Shown piece by piece: positions 57,069 to 64,000 of a stretch of 64,000 bases of DNA (positions within the stretch are counted from its first letter, which is position 1; every line of letters begins with the position of its first letter). Both the position numbers and the translations under genes were made by a program. Source of the stretch: Amorphophallus konjac (taxonomy: Eukaryota > Streptophyta > Magnoliopsida > Alismatales > Araceae); contig CM040118.1 in the NCBI GenBank assembly GCA_022559845.1, positions 231,307,224 to 231,371,223 on the forward strand, read 5' to 3'. The notes under the pieces were generated by a model. That model made no database searches. It saw only the letters and a program-made list of their open reading frames with translations, and was not told the origin of the DNA.

Positions 57069-58473
57069 AAAGAGTTAGAGAGCACTTCATATTTTTTGCA
57101 TTTTCTGTGAACTATCATGATCGTGGCAAGCAAACGACCGCTACCTACAGATAACGGCTGGCCAATGACTGCGTTCTTATTTTAGCCACAGACTTCTGGC
57201 TGATTCGACCCTTTCCTTCCTTGTGTCGACTCCACGCCTAGTCGCGGTTGCGACATAACCTCTTTCTCTTGATCACGGATCCCTGGAAACTGCGTTCTAT
57301 CAGACTACTGTCCAACCCGAGGTTTGACCCAAGTGTTGATCACATCTTGTCTTAGATGGCCTTGTGACTGTCTGATTCCCAAAACTTTATTCCACAAGTT
57401 ATTAATGAACTATGAAATTAATAAAGGTACCATTATGCTGTCGAAATTCATCCATAGCATAATATCCTATTAAATCATTCTTGACCTCACATGTTCATTT
57501 CTGTACATTCTTACCTTGGTTACTATCGCCTAAAATGTATTGGTTGAACTTTACTCTCTTGGCCAAAGTTTATTGTTATTCTCGTGGAAGTAGCTTAATT
57601 TATAACTTGAAGGTGCAAGGGAGGGCACGGACGGTGTCCAAGGGCTCTAGTCTAGCCCCCTCAGTAGATGACCGGAAATATACAATTAATCATAGGGTAT
57701 AATGATTACTGGCATCGCATTATGCTAGGAGTACTTTTTTTATAAACGGGAGAAATCCATAAGGCAATCTTATGAAATTTACATGCTTGCTAGTACATTC
57801 TCGTTGCATGATATTTTTGTGCATAGCTTTCTAAGGTTATGAAAGTACATTCTCGTGATATTACATACTTGAAATGTCAACTTATATTCTCATGATGATA
57901 TATTCTTGCAAATTATATCGTTCTTTACATTCCTATCTTGTTACTTACTATGGTTTTATTCGTATGTTTCATCGCATTTTCATGATCTTACCTTCTAGAG
58001 CTAAAATGTTAACAAAGTACACATTGCCTTCATGTTGACACGAAGTTACCTACTGGGCGAGTGCGCTCATCCCCAACTTTCTTTATTTTTTTCAAGAAGT
58101 TCTAGTGGCTCGGAGTCGGAGTACTCAAGTGGCGAGTTCGAGAGCAAGTAAAGTTTGAGAGAAGCCTTTGAGAATTAAAGTTTCTTGAGTCATTTATTGT
58201 AATGTAGAGACCTTCACTGTAATAGGCGGTGAAGTTGATCTTGTCATTGTAATTTTCCATTTTTCTTGAGTCTAGAAAGTCGTGATGAGTCAATGTCATT
58301 GTAAACTTGATTATTTGATTAATAAAGTTGAGGTTTTGATTATATCTTGTGCATTCATTCTTTTGTGTGAATGTTATAGCTCTCTGATTGTCTTGCTAGC
58401 GCGAGGCTTACTTTTCCGGTTGTTCATGTTCCCGAGTTGTTTCCGTTGTATATGTATATCTCGGGGCGTGACA

Positions 58474-58478
58474 CGTTT
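58474..58478. repeat. Element A target-site duplication, right copy (CGTTT)
   Basis: One mismatch to CATTT at 20711-20715. Confidence 0.65.
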
Positions 58479-58886
58479 TGTTGTGGTGGGTATCTATGGG
58501 ACCCCTACTGAGCCAATGAGATGAGGCACTCACCTTGCTTTTTCAGGTGTAGCACTTCCCCTAGAGGTGGAGCTTTTCGATCGGAGGACCAGTAGTACGC
58601 CAGCTTGCCAGCGCCAGGGTGTGCCCCGTAGCAGTGTACATTTCTCTTTTCGTTGACTTTACTTATGGACTGGACTCTGTAGTTATATTAATTGTTGTAA
58701 AATGTTAATTTTATTTCTATCAGTTATATATTAATCATGTATTTTATTTCCTGGTAATTGTTTAGAATTTCAATGAATAACCATAACTCCCCAAATAACC
58801 CTTCTGAGCTCTCCAGCCCGTTGATGGCGACGTAGGATCCGAATGGTATCGGGTTTGACTCGGTATCCGAATCTTGGGTCATTACA
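58474..58886 (+). mobile_element. B: continuation after element A (LTR-like end)
   Basis: Continues 20715. It contains CCCCTACTGAGCC...GGCACTCACC...CTTTTTCAG (58503-58545), the same 3'-splice-like module as the chromovirus LTRs. It ends near TTGGGTCATTACA, a terminus like Del/Tekay LTRs. Repeated at 60286-60676. Confidence 0.6.
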
Positions 58887-59659
58887 CCATTGGTCTACCT
58901 TTTGCCCTTGGATGTCCTAAACACCCCATTAGACCGAGTTTATGTTGTTGGGTGTCCAGAGAAGTCATGATACCACGAATAACGTGTCCATGTGGTTTTG
59001 AGGGTCCGGGTGACCCCGTGTGTTCCAGGCTTCTTCATTGCGAGTCACAGTACACTCTAGTACGGGCAGAGGGCTGTTTCTACACTATGTTAGTTTCCTC
59101 GAAAAGTTGTTTCTGTGTGGGCCATGCATATGGCCAATGATTGTGAGTCCCGTGACCCAACTAGGGGTGTTAGGTCCTAGTCTCCCTTAGAGAGGGAATG
59201 AACCCAGCGGTTATGAGCCACGTCAAAAGTCCTTTTGACCGTGGTTTCTGACTTTCAGACTAGGGTAATTTGATGGCATGGAGCTGTATTGTACAGTGGT
59301 CTTGGACTGAGTCGCGTGACTCTATGGCCGTTGGATTAGCAAGTCTAGCAAGCCTCCCTGAGTCTGGTGGCACCGAGCCGCCCTATGTTCTGTGATACTT
59401 ACGATGGGCGCGCACATATCCCGTTAGTACTCTGATGGTTTCCTCTCTACTGTGAGTTCCCAAGTCTAGTGACTTTCCCCCAATAATAGTATCTTACCTA
59501 GGTACGCGTGTGCTGACCCACCTGGGAGCAGTGGAGTGTTAGACCCGGAATAGATAGTTTGAGGTTGGTTTCCGTAGGGCCTCCCACTATGGCGGCTCGA
59601 GTCCGGGCCGGGAGGAAAACTAGCTAGAGGGCCTGACATAGTGTAATCAGTCAGTGTGT
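58887..59659. other. Stretch between the two B repeats, no gene seen
   Basis: Short open frames only (for example 58874-59140 and 59466-59705, no domain). It has dense CAC/GTG steps but no LTR termini that I can define. Confidence 0.4.
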
Positions 59660-60676
59660 GCACATGTGGTAGGGGACTATAGACGCATGCTGATGAGCAC
59701 GACACTGACTAGACCCTTGTCCTATGTACTTTGTACGATGTCTCAATTTTTGACTGGGGCGAGTAGGGAGACACCCGAGGCATGAACTAAGTCATCAGTG
59801 GATGCATCCGGCCTTATTTCTAGTGGGTAGGTTCTCCCGTCACGCAACACGTGACTCTCTTGACTCGAGTTTTTGGGTTTTTCAATAGTGGGGTCCTGGT
59901 TTTTTGGGTGACTACTACACACTTTTCTCGACATTGAGGTCTAGGGTTCCCAGTAGAGTTATCGAGGTCTCACCCGTAGACAGTGTAGGGTTCACGACAG
60001 CAAGGTCGTGACTATACCCTTAGACTACGTGGTCTTGGTTGGGCCTTCATCCGTAAGGATGGGCCTTCACGACAGAGATGTTGTGGTTTTTCCTTCAGTA
60101 CCATACCCGTGGTTTCACCGGTGGTTCGGCGGTCCCAACTATGAGATCGGGGTTTAGTTTTTATTGTCGATAGGAGTAGCTTAGAGAGCCATATTTTTGC
60201 CACCTTCTTCTGTTATTGTTGTTATTACGATCACTACTATTGTTGTTGTTATTGCTACTGTTTACCACCATTGTTTCGTGGTAGGGATCCGCGGGACCCC
60301 TACTGAGCCAATGAGATGAGACTCACCCCTTTCCTTTCAGGTGTAGCGGCTCCTCCTCGAGATTCGGAGGTGTAGCGCGGAGGTTCATAGTTGTCAGCCT
60401 GCAGAGCCGGGGGTATACCTGGTGATTGAGTACATTTTCTTCCCCATAGACTATACTTTTTGGACTATACTTTGTATTTAATTTATTAATTAAACAATAT
60501 AATTTATTTTCTATTATTTAACCAGTTAATTCTATAGTTATTTTTTGCATTATTTTAAATTTTAATGTACCTCCACAACACCCAAATAACCTTCTAAGCC
60601 ATCCGGCTCGTGGGTGACGGGCCATGATTCGAATGGTATCGGATAATTCCATGTATCCAGATCTTGTGTCGTTACA
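59660..60676 (+). repeat. B second copy (direct repeat of 20281-20715 + 58474-58886)
   Basis: Aligned landmarks: GTGTGCACAT; TCAGTGGATGCATCCGGCC; TTGTTGTTATT runs; GGGACCCCTACTGAGCCAAT; TTTCAGGTGTAGCGGC; GAATGGTATCGG; TTGTGTCGTTACA. Either two LTRs of one decayed element or a tandem duplication. Confidence 0.65.
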
Positions 60677-61037
60677 CCAGTTGCCAAAGCCGCAGAGGGT
60701 GAGGGGCTGGTTGAGCTGGCACGGATTACTCCCATGTAGGGTGTTTGGTTTTATGACCGATCCAGCAGGTATCCTCGCCACTTCCCACTGGACCGCCACC
60801 TACATGATTTCTTGCTGAGTTTTATGCCTGTGAGAACAGAAGCCAGCGACCCACTCGTGGTAGATGAGCACCGCTGTCTGTAGTGGGCTATTTTGTAACA
60901 CTGGGACAGCATGCCAGGTGTCTCTTCCTTTGCCTACCCCAACTACCCAGTCAGTTTCGTCCACCAAGAGTAATTCTCAAGTGTAGAATGTCTGGATTTT
61001 TCAGCCGGTATGACAGCTTCAGAGTGCAGACTCCTTC
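60677..61037. other. Short unassigned stretch between B and C
   Basis: No gene or terminus recognised; may be B internal remnant. Confidence 0.4.
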
Positions 61038-61470
61038 TATAACAACCCAGATTAAAATAAATTCATAAATAAATAAATAAAATCTTTTGAATAATATAAG
61101 GATAATTTTATAAGACATGAAATATAATTATTATGAACAAAATAAAATTTGCAATAATTGTAATGGTAAATTGGTCTATTGCTAAAAGTCTAGTTGGACT
61201 TTAAAAGAAAGAATAAATCCTTAAAATTTGTAATGCCCCAAATCCCTAAATTTTAATTGGGTTAAATGGGCTAAAACTTAAGTAAATGGACCTAAAATCG
61301 TAAGCTAACCCTAATCCACTTAGACAAGGTCATTCCCTTGTCAAACCCTAGTCTGATTAAGGTTAGTTCATGCTAGGCAGCACTAGATTTGGATAGAAAT
61401 CAAGATTTTTTGGGCTAGAATTTATCCCTTGGGAAATAAGTTGAATTAGGACTCTTGAGAGGCTTAGATC

Positions 61471-61478
61471 TATAAATA
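61471..61478 (+). promoter_or_regulatory. C LTR TATA box
   Basis: ATCTATAAATAGAAAGC, matching the TATAAATAG core of A and E. Confidence 0.7.
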
Positions 61479-61628
61479 GAAAGCTAAACCCCTTCTAGCC
61501 ATCCCTAATTGATCGTGGAGGAGGTTGGTGTGGGACTAGGGCGTGCTAGGGCATGCGTCGAGGAAGAGGATCAAGGGTTTAGGCATCTTCGCGTTCTTCT
61601 TCCCCTTCTTCCTTAATCGAACCTTAAG

Positions 61629-63744
61629 GTAGGTGTTCTGTTAGGTTAAACGTAAATTGATAAAGCAATCATGATTAGATTCATGTCTAATTGTTTTAAT
61701 GTATGTTTTCCCCAATTTCTATTGACTATTTTTCATGAATTTCAGTTTCATGCACATAATATCATAGCTTTCCTTTTGTTTCATCATAACGTGCTTTCTT
61801 TCTGAGATCACATCCATCACAGGGATCACATTCTGAACATGTCCCTACAGTAGACTGCGACCCAACCTGATCGCGGCTCCCATGGAGACCGCGTTCACCC
61901 TTGTTTTGCCAGCAACATGGCGCCTGAGATGACCGCATCTTGACCCAGATTTCTATGAAGACCCAACTTTTTCCAACATGATCAACTTGTAATTGTCATG
62001 TTAAAATCATGTGCTTCATTAAGCTTGTCATCTGAACTAATAAATTGGCTAGGGAATTTATATTGAAATCATGATTAATTCCTTAATGTCTCTTCGTTTG
62101 ACTTAGGAACCCCTCTCATGATTCATGCTATCCTCATGTCCTATCTTTATTTCATGTTCTATCCCTTCTGAAGTTGATTCCATCATGTCTAAAAGATTTA
62201 GATATTAACTTGTAATTAAAGTTATTCCATGATAGCCTCCAATTTCTAATTGTTTAATTATTGTATAGTCGACATTTTGATATATTACTTGATTTGATTA
62301 TTGTTTTATCTTGAAGATCATGTCACTCCGGTGGAGTGTGTCTACTGTCTATTTTGATTTTGGTTCTCGCATAGCCTATTTCTTGATGAAGTTAGGACCC
62401 TTAGCTGAGTATTCCTCCTGTCGAACTGGAACTTCTTCACTAAAGCCTCCGTAAATCTTCGTGAGCCATGGATTCCAACATGGACGCCGAGCTGGATGTA
62501 CCCTAAAGACCCTGAAAAATCTCTTAGAATCTCATCTTACTAGTCTAAGAAATGATTCAACCGGCCCTTGGAACCATGGAACAAGGTTCTGTTTGGTTCT
62601 GTTCTGTCCCTTTTAAATGTGGCATACTCAGAGATCATGTTTGAGATTCTATCCCCTGAAAGCGGCACCCCGATTTACCATGTTTAGGCGAACCCTGTCT
62701 TAGCATGTCCATCCAATGGACCGTGTTATTCCTTGTCCTCTTCGGATCGTAGCCTGGACCCTAACTATGTTCAATCTGATATGTTCTGAATGCACCCATG
62801 TGGCAGACCACGTTCGGCCCAATTCTCATGAGACGCGCCCGTACGATTGATCGTGTTTTATCAAAGCTCTGCAAGTTCATGATTTACTATTTTAATGTGT
62901 TCTAATCCGTGTGTTAGCGTGATTATCATCCTTATAAGTATGTACCCTCTAGATTCTCTATAGAAATCAGAGACTTCTTGATAATTGATTCCTTAAAATT
63001 CTTTCATGAAATTATCTTAAAGTTCTTTACTTGGTCTATATTCAATTGATACTTTTCTTAACATGGTTCTCAGACTTTAATAGTGCTAATTGTTATTTCT
63101 GGAACGTAACTCTCTTGATTCCACTTGGTCATAATTGTTATATGGAATTGTTTAGTGACTATTGAGGGCTTTGGATCCGCTTGACACTCAATGCCAGTGC
63201 AGACAGAATGTCTAATTATATTGAGCCCATGGGAACTGTGGTGTAGCATTGTACCAACTGACTATACTATTAGACAATTCACCTACATGTGCTATGACTG
63301 AATTGAATGTTATTCTTTTTATATGACTAACATGATTGACTTGATACTGATATTCTTGGCCCAAAAGAGTAAACATAATTTTTAACTCTAATGTTAATTG
63401 GTCAAATCTATGGTTATATTCACTTGTGCCATTCATTCATTTGATATACATTGCTATCTTGATATTGACTCATTATTGGGACCTATGGATTTCTTCATAT
63501 TGATCTCCTTGCAAGTCTTTCACATCTGAACTCTATTGTTCTATAGCGTGTTACTTGATTCTCTATTCTATCCTCTAGTCTTGATATTTTTATTATCTCA
63601 TGGATTTGATTCATGTTTTTGCACCGTTTCATCATATAGTACTTCTGCATATTATTAAAGATATCAATTACTTATATTTATCTAGTTAGAGATGTAATTC
63701 TTACTAGTCTTTTCACTCACCTAGTGTCATTTTGTGTTTTTCAG
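61629..63744 (+). other. C: putative leader intron
   Basis: AAG/GTAGGTGTTCTG at 61629 to TGTTTTTCAG at 63744, the same pair of boundary signals as D and G. Confidence 0.4.
62397..62513 (+). other. Conserved leader block, C copy
   Basis: GAGTATTCCTCCTG, GCCTCCGTAAATCTTCGTGA, GGATTCC, GGACGCCGAGCTGGATGTAC and CTAAAGACCC. Confidence 0.85.
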
Positions 63745-63746
63745 GT

Positions 63747-64000
63747 TGTTGGGTTCTGTGTGCCCCCTCTTTATCTTTGACAATGGTTTTGATGATTCCA
63801 ATATATTGTGTGTTGTTCATATATTTTAAAGTGAAAATATTATGTGTAAGTTTTATGGAAATATGCACCGATCATCTTGATCTTGATGCTCACATGTTGC
63901 ATCTTCTTTTGCAGGTTATCTCACTTATTCTTCACATGCTCTGATCTGCCTCTGGACTTGCATCGACCTCTTCTAGATTGCTTTCATCATGTGCATCGTC
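63747..64000 (+). mobile_element. S3: start of a third SIRE-like LTR
   Basis: TGTTGGGTTCTGTGTGCCCC followed by TTTTGATGATTCC within 50 bases, the same opening layout as S1 and S2 (TGTT...TTTTGATGAT). It begins three bases after the C acceptor CAG. The end lies beyond the window. Confidence 0.6.

Larger units (their letters stand above)
55451..58473 (+). mobile_element. Element A 3' LTR (3023 bp)
   Basis: TGTAGCGCCCC to CTCGGGGCGTGACA, uninterrupted, and the reference for the split 5' LTR. TATA TATAAATA at 56000-56007; micro-ORF 56050-56254; conserved block 56951-57068; acceptor-like module 58049-58095 (CAA instead of CAG). Confidence 0.93.
61038..63746 (+). mobile_element. Element C: chromovirus LTR, 3' end cut by S3
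   Basis: Starts TATAACAACCCAG (TG to TA at the terminus). TATA TATAAATAGA at 61471, donor-like CTTAAG/GTAGGTGTTC at 61629, conserved block 62397-62513, a weak CATGGGA...GTGGTGTAGCATTGTACC block at about 63226, and the acceptor module 63699-63744 (CTTACTAG...TTTTTCAG). The LTR end is not reached before S3. Confidence 0.8.

Noticed and set aside
59466..60203. Small minus-strand frames in the B repeat
   Set aside because: No domain, not conserved between the two B copies.

Overview
The window is repeat-filled plant nuclear DNA. I find no host gene, rRNA, tRNA or CRISPR array. Almost every base can be placed in an LTR retrotransposon, and the families present (Tekay/Del-type chromoviruses, Tat-like Ty3/gypsy, SIRE/Maximus-type Ty1/copia) together point to a flowering plant with a large genome. 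The species cannot be told from this sequence.

Layout. 1-2318: a minus-orientation Tat-like LTR. 2319-4805: the 3' end of a plus-strand SIRE-type element (S1), abutting a broken Tat gag. 4806-20280: the minus-strand 5' part of a Tat-like element (H: gag pseudogene, primer-binding site, 3.7 kb LTR). Its LTR is split by S2 (8355-18129), a complete SIRE-like element with a perfect 5-bp target duplication that carries only gag. 20281-61037: an old repeat (B) that received a nest of chromoviruses. A (20716-58473) has a solo LTR, G (20868-24743), and a full element, D (26617-54482), inside its 5' LTR. D was hit by E (33131-~50089), and E by F (36184-46107). F is a non-autonomous Tat/Athila-like element with one very long proline-rich reading frame. 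Removing F plus one CCCAG repeat rejoins the E reverse-transcriptase frame exactly. 61038-63746: another chromovirus LTR (C). 63747-64000: the start of a third SIRE-like LTR (S3).

The main discovery candidate is in the LTRs, not the polyproteins. The chromovirus LTRs (A, B, C, D, E, G), otherwise hard to align, share a gene-like arrangement. After the TATA box comes a donor-like site (AAG followed by GTAGGT or GTAAGT). About 0.3-0.4 kb before the LTR end (about 1 kb in D and B not measured from a full LTR) lies a TACTRAG-like branch site, a GAGCG/CGCTC hairpin, a pyrimidine run and CAG. Two families (A and E) also contain 113-115-nt micro-exon-like stretches flanked by AG and GT, encoding related acidic peptides (DQEV.EIE-type), with short U-rich intron-like sequences between them. 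Inside the putative long intron sits a block of about 115 bp conserved in A, C, D and E. The same block occurs in the leader of F, an element of a different lineage. I interpret this as a conserved spliced 5' leader, possibly with a leader peptide; RNA data would decide it.

A second theme is that each LTR family carries its own vocabulary of short repeated words, most often as pairs of inverted copies that would fold into 20-30-nt hairpins (F: eight per LTR plus about thirteen in the leader). S2 instead carries some 35 same-strand copies of TGTAYAGACTT in its U3. Most coding regions are dead, chiefly through CAG/CAA/CGA/TGG codons turned into stops, the mark of cytosine-methylation decay.
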